DNA of 64,000 nucleotides from Phycisphaeraceae bacterium (lineage in GTDB: Bacteria > Planctomycetota > Phycisphaerae > Phycisphaerales > UBA1924): NCBI GenBank assembly GCA_020639215.1, contig JACKHA010000002.1, positions 1 through 64,000 on the forward strand, written 5' to 3'. The notes beneath the pieces are model-generated. The model searched no databases. It saw only the letters and a program-made list of their open reading frames with translations, and was not told where the DNA came from. The translations under genes and the position numbers were made by a program. Shown piece after piece: positions 16,123-24,585 of the stretch (its first letter is position 1; each line of letters opens with the position of its first letter).

Positions 16123-18138
16123 ATGAACGCCGCCCTCCCCGCCGCCCTCCTCCTCCTGGCCCTCGCCGCCTCCCCGGCCCTTGCCCAGGACACCCCAGAC
16201 AACGTCGGGCACACCCACCACCTCCACCGCCACAACCAGCCCCACGAGACCGTCGCCGCCGACGGCACCCGCTTCACAACCAACCGCGACGGCGCGCCCC
16301 TCGTCCTGCCCACCGAGCAGGACGCTTTCACGTTCGTCGTCTTCGGCGACCGCACCGGCGGCCCCGTCGAGGGCGTCTCCGTCCTGGCCGACGCCGTCCG
16401 AGACACCAACCTCCTCGAGCCCGACCTGGTCATGACCGTCGGCGACCTCATCAACGGCTACAACCAGACCCCCGAGTGGATGGAGCAGATGCACGAGTTC
16501 AAGGGCATCATGTCCAGCCTCCTTTGCCCCTGGTTCCCCGTCGCCGGCAACCACGACATCTACTGGCGCGGCACGAACCGCCCCGACGAGGAGCACGAGG
16601 GCCACTACGAGATGCACTTCGGCCCCCTCTGGTACGCCTTCGAGCACAAGGACTGCTGGTTCATCGCCCTCTACTCCGACGAGGCCAACCCCGACACCGG
16701 CGAGCGGGACTTCAACCGCCCCGAGAACCACCGCATGAGCCAGGAACAGTTCGACTGGCTCGCCTCCGTCCTCGACCGCGCCAAGGACGCCAGACACGTC
16801 TTCGTCTTCCTCCACCACCCCCGCTGGATCGGCGGGCAGTACGGCGACCAGTGGGAACGCGTCCACCAGCTGCTCGTCTCGGCCGGAAACGTCCGCGCCG
16901 TCTTCGCCGGGCACATCCACCGCATGCGCTACGACCAGCGCGACGGAATCGAGTACGTCACCCTCGCCACCGTCGGCGGCGGGCAGAACGGAACCGTTCC
17001 CCAGACCGGCTGGCTCCACCAGATCCACGTCGTCACCGTCCGCGACAGCCAGATCGCCCTGGCCGCCATCCCCGTCGGCCAGGTCATGGACGTCCGCGAG
17101 ATCACCGCGGCCATGGCCGACGAGTGCGCCAGGCTCCGCAACACCCCGCCTGCCTTCGCCTCCACCCTCGAGATGTCCGACACCGGCGCCGTCCGCGGCG
17201 AACTCCGCGCCACCGTCCGCAACACCGCCTCACGCCCCATCGACGTCACCGTGATGCCCGACTCGGACGACAGCCGCTGGCACATTACCCCCGACCACAA
17301 CCACGCCACCATCCGCCCCGGCGCCGAGCGCGAGTTCACCTTCGCCGTCCACCGCAACGAGAACACCGCCGACGCCGACCTCCGCTTCCCGACCCTGCTC
17401 CTCCAGCAGGAGTACCTCGCCGAGGGCTTCCGCTACCAGATCCCCGAGACCACGACCGACATCCCGATCCGCGTCAACCTCCCCGAACCATCCATCGCCG
17501 CCGGCGCGCCCGAGCACGCCCTCCGCCTCGACGGCGACGCGTGGATCGAGATCAACGCCCGCCGCGCCTCCCCGCCCGCGAGCGCCGGCCAGGCCCTCAC
17601 CATCGAGGGCTGGCTCAACGCCGACTCCTTCGCCCCGCGCACCGGCCTGCTCGCCAAGACCGAGAACAGCGAGTACGGCATCTTCGTCTCGGCCGGCATC
17701 GCCAACTTCTCCGTCCACATCGACGGGGCCTACCTCGACATCCGCGCCCAGGACCCGCTGCCCACCGCCCAATGGCACCACGTCGCCGGCGTCTACGACG
17801 GGCGCGAGGCCCGCCTCTACGTCAACGGCCATCTCGTCGCCAGCGGCGTCCGCGAGGGACGCCGCACGACCAACAGCTTCCCGCTCATGATCGGCGCCGA
17901 CGTCAACAGCCAGGGCCGGATGACCTCCCCCTTCACCGGCTGGCTCGATGGCGTCCGCCTCTCCACCGCCGCCCGCTACACCGCCGACTTCACCCCCGAC
18001 CGCCGCCCCGACCCCGAGCCCACCGACCTGCTCCTGCTCAACTTCGACCCCCAGCCCGCCATCTTCACCTACGACGAGTCCCCCGCCCGCAACCACCCCC
18101 GCCTCCGCGGCACCGCCCGCGTCGAGCCGGTCCGCTGA
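16123..18138 (+). CDS. secreted calcineurin-like phosphoesterase with LamG-type C-terminal domain
   Basis: A 671-residue exported protein. Residues 1-22 form a signal peptide with the cut after ALAQ. Metal-site motifs of metallophosphoesterases follow in order: FGDRTGG, VGDLIN, GNHDIYW, a segment around FLHHPRWIGGQYGD and AGHIHRMRY, covering about 65-270. Residues about 460-665 resemble a Laminin_G_3/concanavalin-like domain (LTIEGWLNADSF, QWHHVAGVYDGREARLYVNGHLVASG), probably for binding a carbohydrate or surface. The substrate is unknown. It is divergent from moaD. Confidence 0.85.
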   Translation: MNAALPAALLLLALAASPALAQDTPDNVGHTHHLHRHNQPHETVAADGTRFTTNRDGAPLVLPTEQDAFTFVVFGDRTGGPVEGVSVLADAVRDTNLLEPDLVMTVGDLINGYNQTPEWMEQMHEFKGIMSSLLCPWFPVAGNHDIYWRGTNRPDEEHEGHYEMHFGPLWYAFEHKDCWFIALYSDEANPDTGERDFNRPENHRMSQEQFDWLASVLDRAKDARHVFVFLHHPRWIGGQYGDQWERVHQLLVSAGNVRAVFAGHIHRMRYDQRDGIEYVTLATVGGGQNGTVPQTGWLHQIHVVTVRDSQIALAAIPVGQVMDVREITAAMADECARLRNTPPAFASTLEMSDTGAVRGELRATVRNTASRPIDVTVMPDSDDSRWHITPDHNHATIRPGAEREFTFAVHRNENTADADLRFPTLLLQQEYLAEGFRYQIPETTTDIPIRVNLPEPSIAAGAPEHALRLDGDAWIEINARRASPPASAGQALTIEGWLNADSFAPRTGLLAKTENSEYGIFVSAGIANFSVHIDGAYLDIRAQDPLPTAQWHHVAGVYDGREARLYVNGHLVASGVREGRRTTNSFPLMIGADVNSQGRMTSPFTGWLDGVRLSTAARYTADFTPDRRPDPEPTDLLLLNFDPQPAIFTYDESPARNHPRLRGTARVEPVR

Positions 18139-18202
18139 GCCCGTCGTGAATCTGTGACCAAGGCACCAAGACGCGGGCGCACGCCCGCATCTTGCGTGGC
18201 GC

Positions 18203-18499
18203 CTACCGCGACTCGTCGTGACCTGGTTCGTTCACCAGCTCGTACGCAACGAGGATGTCAACGTCGCTCCAATGCTCACGCCGACATCGAACCACGCTAC
18301 CGCCCTTGAACATCCACTCCTCATCGGGATGCCGGAGGGGCGCTGCGTCCTCGATGCGGTACACACAGTCAGAGCGACGGACGGCGGGCACCGGACGCAC
18401 GCACGGCGCGCCCTCGTTCAAGAGTTGGACGTAGATCTCGTCCACAACGCCACCCCGTGAGTGAAACGGCCCGATGGGCGCGAGGTCTTGCGCAGGCAC
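18203..18499 (-). CDS. small conserved-looking hypothetical protein
   Basis: A 98-residue protein with a central block DEIYVQLLNEGAPCVRPVPAVR...CVYRI, then EEWMFKGGSVVRCRRE. This reads like a small beta-rich cytoplasmic protein family I have seen in other bacteria but cannot name. It lies 22 bp downstream of the Mrp ATPase gene on the same strand. The true start may be a later GTG (near Gly-Gly-Val-Val), because the first 15 residues look unconstrained. Confidence 0.55.
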   Translation of the reverse strand: MPAQDLAPIGPFHSRGGVVDEIYVQLLNEGAPCVRPVPAVRRSDCVYRIEDAAPLRHPDEEWMFKGGSVVRCRREHWSDVDILVAYELVNEPGHDESR

Positions 18500-18521
18500 T
18501 CGCCCGCACGGTGCCTCCCGT

Positions 18522-19835
18522 TCAACTGATCTTCAACGTCGGCGTCGCCGCCCCACGCCGCAGCGCCGCCAGCGACACCTGTCCCAGCAGCGCATCGACC
18601 ATCTCCTCCAGGCTCCGCGCCAGCAGCTCGTCGCTCCGCGCCCGCGTGCCGCCGCGCGCCGCGCCCTCGAAGTTCTCCGTCGGGTCACCCGCATCCGAGT
18701 TCTCGCGCAGGCTCATCGTGATCGGGATCCCGCCCAGGTACGGCACGCCCAGGCGCTGGGCCATGTGCTCGGCCCCGCCCCGTCCGAAGATGTCGTACTC
18801 CTTCCCGTCGTCGCCCACGAAGTACGACATGTTCTCGACCACGCCCAGGACGTCGATCCCCAGCTGCTGGAACATCCGGGCCGCACGCACCGCATCATCC
18901 TGCGCCACCCGCTGCGGCGTGCACACGATGACGGCCCCGGTGCACTTGAGGGTCTGCGCCATCGTCAGCGCCACATCCCCCGTCCCCGGCGGCAGGTCCA
19001 CGATCAGGTAGTCCAGCTCCCCCCACGACGTCTGCTCGGTCAGCTGCTTGAACGCCCCGTGCGCCATCGGACCACGCCAGATCAGCGGCTTCTCCGGGTC
19101 CACCATCTTCCCAATCGTCACCGCCTTGATCCCGTGCACCGCGAACGGCTGCAGCCGCCCGCCATGCACGACCTGATCCAGGCTCCCAAGCCCCAGCATC
19201 GTCGGCAGCGACGGGCCATAGATATCACCGTCCAGCAGCCCCACCGCGTGCCCGCGCCGCGCCAGACCCACCGCCAGGTTCACCGCCACCGTGCTCTTTC
19301 CCACGCCCCCCTTGCCGGCCCCGACCGCGATGATGTGTCCCACCCCCGCCAGCCCGCTCGGTGCCGCCGCGTGCGGCCCCGGCGCATCGAGCCCCCGGAT
19401 CGGGCGATGTCCGTCCGCTGACTTGGGTGGCACAGGACTGTGTCCTGTGCCGCCGGCGGAGCCGCCGCCGGACGCCCCGCTAGAAGCAGCGCCCTTCGCT
19501 TCCCCAACCTCCCCATCAAACTTCACCGCCTCCACCACAACCCCGGCTTTGCTCACAAACTGCACGATCAGGGAACGCAGCACTGCCCCCTCGCCCTCCG
19601 CCGTCGCCCGGATCGCCCGCTCAACATCCCCCGCGAGCTCCTGCCGCATCGCCCGCACCGCCTCATCCGCGGCCCCTGTCCCATCCTCATCCTCCGCGAC
19701 ATTCAGCTTCACGCTCACGAACCCGTCGCACGCCGACGCCCACACGAACACCCCGCCCGCGACCAGATCCACCGGCCCGACGCGCGTCTCCACCCGATGC
19801 ATCGCCCGCGTGATCAGTTCCTTGTCCAGCGTCAT
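18522..19835 (-). CDS. apbC: Mrp/NBP35-family iron-sulfur carrier ATPase
   Basis: A 437-residue cytoplasmic P-loop protein that probably carries or inserts Fe-S clusters. An N-terminal region of about 100 residues resembles a divergent DUF59 domain. A Gly/Pro-rich linker (about 120-165) leads to the deviant Walker A GKGGVGKST near 179-187, LLDGDIYGPSLPTMLG, and LIVDLPPGTGDVALTM. I do not see the usual paired CxxC near the C-terminus, so Fe-S holding is uncertain. The linker is partly encoded by a perfect palindrome at 19429-19451 that looks like an inserted repeat. Confidence 0.85.
   Translation of the reverse strand: MTLDKELITRAMHRVETRVGPVDLVAGGVFVWASACDGFVSVKLNVAEDEDGTGAADEAVRAMRQELAGDVERAIRATAEGEGAVLRSLIVQFVSKAGVVVEAVKFDGEVGEAKGAASSGASGGGSAGGTGHSPVPPKSADGHRPIRGLDAPGPHAAAPSGLAGVGHIIAVGAGKGGVGKSTVAVNLAVGLARRGHAVGLLDGDIYGPSLPTMLGLGSLDQVVHGGRLQPFAVHGIKAVTIGKMVDPEKPLIWRGPMAHGAFKQLTEQTSWGELDYLIVDLPPGTGDVALTMAQTLKCTGAVIVCTPQRVAQDDAVRAARMFQQLGIDVLGVVENMSYFVGDDGKEYDIFGRGGAEHMAQRLGVPYLGGIPITMSLRENSDAGDPTENFEGAARGGTRARSDELLARSLEEMVDALLGQVSLAALRRGAATPTLKIS
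19429..19451. repeat. palindromic repeat inside the Mrp coding sequence
   Basis: Arms GGCACAGGAC and GTCCTGTGCC are perfect, with a 3-base loop. In the gene's frame it gives the peptide GTGHSPVPP in the linker between the two domains. Confidence 0.75.
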
Positions 19836-20195
19836 GCCGCCTCCAGACTTGCCGGGATCATGCTACGAACCCGAACCCGCCCCGGACCAGCCCGCGCCGA
19901 GACCCAGACCCGAAGCCCAGGCTCAAGGCCCGGACGCTCGGATCCACCCCCTCAAGTCTGCAATTTGAACGCCGAGACCTGAGATCCCCCTCCTCGACAC
20001 CGATGCCGCCACCACCCACCCGCCGCCCCTCGGCCCCTCGCCCCTCAGCCCCTTCCCTCCCTGCAATCCCGCCCCACATCCCGCGTTACGCCAGCATCGC
20101 GGCTCACATCGAGCCACCCCCGGGCCGAATCACTCTCCCGATCGCGAGCCCGCACGCAAGCCCGTATTCTCGGGCCAATCCCGCCGGAGATTCCC
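19836..20195. other. intergenic region between divergent genes
   Basis: 360 bp shared by the promoters of the Mrp gene and the secreted-protein gene. It contains short C-rich repeats of the CGAACCCGAACCCG kind. No small ORF, tRNA or clear promoter pair is recognised. Confidence 0.4.
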
Positions 20196-21272
20196 ATGCC
20201 CAGCAGCACCCTCCGCACCCTCGCCTCGATCGCAGGCCTCGCCGCGATCGCCACCGCCTCCCTCGCCCAGCCCCGCTCCACCCGCCAGGACCGCGCCCCC
20301 GAGCCCCCGGCCTTGCGCGGCCCCACGGTCGAGGACACCACCATCCCCGGCACCGCCCGCTCCTTCTCAATGGAATCCGGCGCCGCCACCCCCCAGACCC
20401 GCTTCCTCAACCGCGAGGTCCCGATGGGCGAGTTCCTCGGCGCCATCCGCGCCCTGAACGCCCCGGAAACCCCCGACGACCTCGCCCTCACGCCCCAGCA
20501 GCGCGAGACGTTCGCTGACATCGTCCGCGAGCACGGGCGCGCCATGCGCGAGCACATGGCCGCCCACCGCGACGAGCTGGTTGATCTCGGCCAGGCCCTC
20601 GGCTTCTCGCCCGACCAGATCGCCGGCGCCGAACGCAACGCCGTCGACCGCCTCGACTTCGCCGAGCGCCGAGCGGGCGCCGCCGCCCGGGGCCTGCGCG
20701 ACCCCGCCGCTGCCGAGGGCGACGCCGGCCCCCGCGGCCCGCGCCCGGAGCAGGCCATCCGCCAGCGCCTCACCGAGAACGCGACTCCCGAGCAGCGTGC
20801 CGCCGCCGAGCGCCTCCGCGAGATCCGCGACGCCGGCCCCTCCGTCCTCGAGGCCCAGACCCAGGCGTGGAACGTGCTGACCGAGCCGCAGCAGGCCTTC
20901 GTGCTCGAGCGCCTCGAACAGGGCCGCCGACGCGCCGAGGCCCAGCGCGACGAGATGTACGTCGAGGAGATGGCCGGACGACTCCGCGCCGAGAACGCCC
21001 AGCGCCCGGGCCGCCCCCTGGCGGCCCCGGGTGCGTCCCAGCCCGCGCAGCCGGGCTCCGCCGCCGAGCGCCTCCACCGCTTGATCGATCGCCTCAGCCC
21101 CGAGCAGCAGGAGCGACTCCTTCAGATGCTCGAGGCCCGCATGGGCGACCGCTTGGACGGCGCGCCCCAGGCCCGCCCGGGCCAGGCCGGAGCCCGCCGC
21201 CCCGTGTCGCCGGCTCCCCCCACGATGGACCAGATCGACGTCCCGACACCCAACCCCGCCCGCCCGTTCTGA
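20196..21272 (+). CDS. secreted helical protein of unknown function
   Basis: A 358-residue protein with a signal peptide (MPSSTLRTLASIAGLAAIATASLAQ). The mature part is rich in Ala, Arg, Glu and Gln and strongly helical (LTPQQRETFADIVREHGRAMREHM, ATPEQRAAAERLREI, LSPEQQERLLQMLEARM). The repeated (L)(S/T)PxQ(R/Q) helix openings resemble periplasmic Spy/CpxP-like or DUF-type helical proteins common in planctomycetes. Pro-rich linkers separate the helices. No catalytic motif is seen. Confidence 0.65.
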   Translation: MPSSTLRTLASIAGLAAIATASLAQPRSTRQDRAPEPPALRGPTVEDTTIPGTARSFSMESGAATPQTRFLNREVPMGEFLGAIRALNAPETPDDLALTPQQRETFADIVREHGRAMREHMAAHRDELVDLGQALGFSPDQIAGAERNAVDRLDFAERRAGAAARGLRDPAAAEGDAGPRGPRPEQAIRQRLTENATPEQRAAAERLREIRDAGPSVLEAQTQAWNVLTEPQQAFVLERLEQGRRRAEAQRDEMYVEEMAGRLRAENAQRPGRPLAAPGASQPAQPGSAAERLHRLIDRLSPEQQERLLQMLEARMGDRLDGAPQARPGQAGARRPVSPAPPTMDQIDVPTPNPARPF

Positions 21273-21864
21273 TCGCCGGCGCATTCCAACCCGACCAATC
21301 TCCCGCGTCCCGCGTCGGCCCCGCCGGCGCGGGACGTGGCAGTTTGGGGCATTACCCCCCAAACCTCGGTGAACCTCCTTTGTCAGGCAGGAAAATGGCA
21401 CGCACCGAGTCAATGTGGATAACTTGGGGAACAACAGACAGATACAGCCCGCATGTTGGTTGAGCCCACTTTCGGCCTGCAAAGCGAACTTTGAGCCAAT
21501 CTTCACATTTTCCGGTGGAAACCCCGTTCCTGCGCGATCCGACCGCCCGATAAGCCCGTATCATTCCCTGATCTCTCTCTCCTCCAGCGGGGCACTGTCC
21601 ACGGATAGTGCCCTGCTTTCTTCTCGGGGCGCGGGTTCGCGGGGCCTTCCGGCCTCCCGCACGCGCCCCAGACTCGTGGGGTCCAACCCCGGGGCACGGC
21701 TCGCCCCAACGCCACCCTTGCTCGACGTGGTGGGTGCAAGCAAAGACGCGTTGCGTCGGCGCGATGGTTGCATCGACGCTCAACGCGCCATGCGAACCGG
21801 TTCCTTGTGATGATCGCGGGCGACTACGCTGCCAACTGCGCGCCGTTCGCGGCGGGAGCACGCC
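21273..21864. other. A+T-richer intergenic region with structured elements
   Basis: 592 bp without a gene. From 21350 to 21560 the sequence is much richer in A+T than its surroundings. It holds inverted repeats CTCGGTG (21365-21371) / CACCGAG (21403-21409), a hairpin CAAAG-CGAA-CTTTG at 21480-21493, one consensus DnaA box TGTGGATAA near 21414, and a terminator at 21590-21622. It may encode a small structured RNA on the plus strand. Confidence 0.45.
21590..21622 (+). terminator. intrinsic terminator
   Basis: GGGCACTGTCC and GGATAGTGCCC form an 11-bp stem (one G-U pair) with a 2-base tip, followed by TGCTTTCTT. It ends whatever is transcribed from the preceding intergenic region. Confidence 0.7.
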
Positions 21865-22842
21865 ATGCCCGACAAGCCCATCCTCATCACCGGCGCCGCC
21901 GGCTTCATCGGCTCGCACCTGGCCGAGGCCCTGCTCGCGCGCGGCCAGCGCATCATCGGGCTCGACAACTTCGATCCGTTCTATCCGCGCGCGTGCAAAC
22001 AAGCCAACCTGCGCGAGATCGCGGCCCACCCCAAGGCCGCGGCGTTCGAGTTCGTCGAGGGCGACATCACCGACGCGCCCATGCTCGCCGCGCTGTGCGA
22101 ACGCACCCGTCCCGAGGGCATCATCCACATCGCGGCCCGCGCGGGCGTTCGCCCCAGCATCGCCGACCCGACCGGCTACGCCCACGTCAACCTTACCGGC
22201 ACCGCCTCGGTCATGGAAGCCGCCCGCAGGGCCGGCTGCTCGCGCCTGGTCATCGCCTCGTCGTCGTCGGTCTACGGCAACAACCCCAAGACGCCGTTCG
22301 CCGAGGACGACGCTGTCGAGCACCCCATCAGCCCCTACGCCGCGACCAAGCGGGCCAACGAACTGATGGGGCACACGCACTGGCACCTGACGAAGATGCC
22401 CACGGCCATGCTGCGCTTCTTTACGGTCTTCGGCCCGCGTCAGCGCCCGGACCTGGCCATCCGCAAGTTCCTGGCCAGGGTCGGCGCGGGTGAGTCGATC
22501 GAGATGTTCGGCGACGGCTCGACGAGCCGCGACTACACGTTCATCGACGACATCGTCGCGGGCGTGATCGCCGCGTGCGACCGGATCCCGGCCCACGGCT
22601 ACCGCGTCTGGAACCTCGGCGGCAACCACCCGATCTCGCTCGCCGGGCTGATCGAGGCGGTGGGCGCGACTGTCGGGAAGACGCCCATCGTCGAGCGCCG
22701 CCCGATGCAGGCCGGCGACGTCGAGCGGACGTGGGCGGACCTGACCCGCAGCACGGCCGAACTCGGCTATCGCCCGACGACGAGCGTCGAGGATGGGCTG
22801 GCGCGCCAGTGGGCGTGGATGCGCGAGCACGGAGCGGCGTGA
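21865..22842 (+). CDS. NAD-dependent nucleotide-sugar epimerase, UDP-glucuronate 4-epimerase-like
   Basis: A 325-residue extended SDR enzyme. The Rossmann motif is GAAGFIGSHLAEAL near residues 10-23. The catalytic site shows SSSSVYGNN and YAATK (Tyr and Lys of YxxxK) near 150-160, then FFTVFGPRQRPDLA and GDGSTSRDYTFIDDIV, the latter typical of UDP-sugar 4-epimerases. LDNFDPFYPRACKQANL favours the UDP-glucuronate epimerase group. It would supply sugars for surface polysaccharide and may work with the UDP-sugar dehydrogenase at 57.6-58.9 kb. Exact substrate is not provable here. Confidence 0.85.
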   Translation: MPDKPILITGAAGFIGSHLAEALLARGQRIIGLDNFDPFYPRACKQANLREIAAHPKAAAFEFVEGDITDAPMLAALCERTRPEGIIHIAARAGVRPSIADPTGYAHVNLTGTASVMEAARRAGCSRLVIASSSSVYGNNPKTPFAEDDAVEHPISPYAATKRANELMGHTHWHLTKMPTAMLRFFTVFGPRQRPDLAIRKFLARVGAGESIEMFGDGSTSRDYTFIDDIVAGVIAACDRIPAHGYRVWNLGGNHPISLAGLIEAVGATVGKTPIVERRPMQAGDVERTWADLTRSTAELGYRPTTSVEDGLARQWAWMREHGAA

Positions 22843-22875
22843 GGCCCGCCCCCGGTCCGCCCCGGCGCGTTGGTG

Positions 22876-22940
22876 GAGCCGATCGCGCGAGCGATCGAGG
22901 TTCGCATTCTCACGTCTTCGAGCGCTCGCGCGATCGGCTC
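22876..22940. repeat. perfect 18-bp inverted repeat
   Basis: Arms at 22876-22893 and 22923-22940 (GAGCCGATCGCGCGAGCG and its complement) enclose 29 bases just downstream of the epimerase. There is no U-tract. It could act as a transcript-end hairpin or be a repeat-family member. Confidence 0.6.
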
Positions 22941-22967
22941 AAAGTGGTCTCGCGTCGGGATGCAAAC

Positions 22968-22992
22968 GCCCCCGCCGGGATTGGCGGGGGCG
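22968..22992. terminator. bidirectional G/C hairpin between convergent genes
   Basis: CGCCCCCGCC and GGCGGGGGCG form a 10-bp stem with a short GGATT loop, placed between the convergent epimerase and PEP-CTERM genes. It lacks a clear U-tract, so its termination strength is uncertain. Confidence 0.5.
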
Positions 22993-23063
22993 CGACGGTC
23001 GATTTCGGATTGCTGATCTGAGATCCCAGGCCTGAGATTCAGGGTGTCAGATATGGTTGCGAA

Positions 23064-24182
23064 TCACCGACGCCGGCGCGCGGCGACCAGCGTGCCCAGG
23101 CCGATCAGCGCGAAGGCGCTGGGGGCCGGGATGACCGCGAGGCGGTCGGGGCGGGTGCCGTCGTCGAGGATCTTGGTCAGACCCGTGCCGTTGGGGTTGA
23201 ACTCCCAGATGCCGGGGCTGGCGCTGCGGTCGGTCAGGGCCAGCTTGCCGTTGTAGGGGTTGTAGACGATGTCGTTGACGAACGGCAGGTTGTCGAGCAC
23301 GAGCGCGAAGGACGCGACCGTGCCGGCGGGGGTCAGGTCGGCGCGGAAGACGCGGCTGACCGCGTCCTCGAAGTCGAACGTGGCGATGAACAGCGAGTCG
23401 CCGATGTTCGCGATGCCGTTGGCCCGCCCGATCGGCTTGGCGAACCCGGTCTGGGCGGTGTTGCCCAGGTCGAGGATGAGCGACTCGGTCGCGGCCAACG
23501 TGCCGGGGTTCACGTCCAGGCGGTGCAGCGTCGAGGCGCGCTGGCCGGGCGTGCCGCCGGGCGGCTCGAGGGTCGGCGAGCCGGAGACCGCGGTCACGAA
23601 GAACGTGTCGGCGTTGTTGTCCCAGTCGGTGACGGCCCCGCCGGCGTTGTAGTAGGGCAGGGGCGAACCGGGGGGCGGCTCGGCGAACATGAGGGTGGTG
23701 GCGCCGGAGTTGGCGTTGATGTGGTAGATGCCCTCGGAGCGGTTGGGCAGCGGGGTCTGCGAGCCGGGGTTGTTGACGGTGATCAGACCGTTGTACGGCG
23801 CGTGGAAGATGTGCTGGTTGGGCAGCTGGATCGGGTCGCCGTTCTGGAGGGCGGCGACGGTCGGGGGAACGCCGAACCAGTTGTCCACCGTGTACATCAT
23901 GGTGGTGGTGTTGACCGGCTGCATGACCGGGAAGGGCCCGTTGCCGACGAACAGGCGGTTGTTCCCGCCGACCGCGATGCCCCGCAGCCACGCCGACGAC
24001 CCGAAGTCGTTGACGATGGTGGGGGAGGCGGCCCCGGTGGGCAGGTGGAACACGCGGTTGGCGTTGGTGCTCCCGGTGCTGTCGCCGGTGAACACGTACG
24101 AGCCGTTGGCCTGGGCGGCGGCGAGGCTGGTCAGCCCCCCGGCGATGGCGACGGCGAGCAACGCGGACGATGTCTTGCGCAT
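23064..24182 (-). CDS. secreted PEP-CTERM-like sorting-signal protein
   Basis: A 372-residue protein starting at ATG 24182, which gives a signal peptide (MRKTSSALLAVAIAGGLTSLAAAQ). The body looks like a beta-propeller with repeated beta strands (GNNRLFVGN, NPYNGKLALTDRS, GIWEFNPNGTGLTKIL). The C-terminus is VIPAPSAFALIGLGTLVAARRRR: a short P-x-P motif, one TM helix and an Arg cluster, the PEP-CTERM layout processed by exosortase. It is preceded by a promoter and a leader of about 200 nt (listed separately). Role: surface or matrix protein of unknown ligand. Confidence 0.8.
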   Translation of the reverse strand: MRKTSSALLAVAIAGGLTSLAAAQANGSYVFTGDSTGSTNANRVFHLPTGAASPTIVNDFGSSAWLRGIAVGGNNRLFVGNGPFPVMQPVNTTTMMYTVDNWFGVPPTVAALQNGDPIQLPNQHIFHAPYNGLITVNNPGSQTPLPNRSEGIYHINANSGATTLMFAEPPPGSPLPYYNAGGAVTDWDNNADTFFVTAVSGSPTLEPPGGTPGQRASTLHRLDVNPGTLAATESLILDLGNTAQTGFAKPIGRANGIANIGDSLFIATFDFEDAVSRVFRADLTPAGTVASFALVLDNLPFVNDIVYNPYNGKLALTDRSASPGIWEFNPNGTGLTKILDDGTRPDRLAVIPAPSAFALIGLGTLVAARRRR

Positions 24183-24300
24183 GGGTCTCGGTCTCCTCTT
24201 CGTTGAACGTCTTTCGAGTCCGGTCTCGCGCCGGATGTCCGCTGGCGCACGCGCCATTGCGGAGACTCCGGCACCCCCTCCGTGCGGGAAACGCCCGATC

Positions 24301-24370
24301 GGTGCTTCTCCTTACGCACCGGACGCCGAGCCGATCGGCGAAATCGGGGCGGACGGTGGCTCCCGTCCGC
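24301..24370 (-). promoter_or_regulatory. structured 5' leader of the PEP-CTERM gene
   Basis: Between the predicted transcription start near 24381 and the ATG at 24182, the minus strand can form a perfect 8-bp hairpin (GCGGACGG, loop of 6, CCGTCCGC; 24349-24370) and a second stem GGTGC/GCACC (24301-24320). No known riboswitch consensus was recognised. Confidence 0.4.
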
Positions 24371-24387
24371 GTCTTTCCCAGCTTGAC

Positions 24388-24416
24388 AGTCTATCCGGAG
24401 GCCGGTTGCCTGTCGA
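24388..24416 (-). promoter_or_regulatory. sigma70-like promoter for the PEP-CTERM gene
   Basis: On the minus strand, TCGACA (24411-24416) and TAGACT (24388-24393) are separated by 17 bp. This would start transcription near 24381, leaving a long leader. Confidence 0.5.
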
Positions 24417-24585
24417 TGGAAAGTGACGCCTGATAAGGGTTTGAGACACGATCCGGGCAGGGAGACTCCCGCGAGTCCGCGTTCCCGCGACGCCGGGCTG
24501 GGTAGCGATGGGCGAGCCGGGGGTTTCCCGGACATCGTCTTTGGCGAGTCTCCGGGCTAAAACTCAGCCCCGCCCGAGCGTCCCG

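Noticed and set aside
15453..18149. 898-codon plus-strand frame across moaE and the phosphoesterase
   Set aside because: Shifted frame of the phosphoesterase and antisense of moaD-moaE; almost only Arg and Pro.
21405..21430. Chromosome origin suggested by a perfect DnaA box
   Set aside because: Only one consensus box is present, with no box cluster and no dnaA, dnaN or gidA nearby.
22968..22992. Riboswitch before the PEP-CTERM gene's convergent partner
   Set aside because: A simple G/C hairpin between convergent stops; no conserved aptamer bases and in 3' position for both genes.
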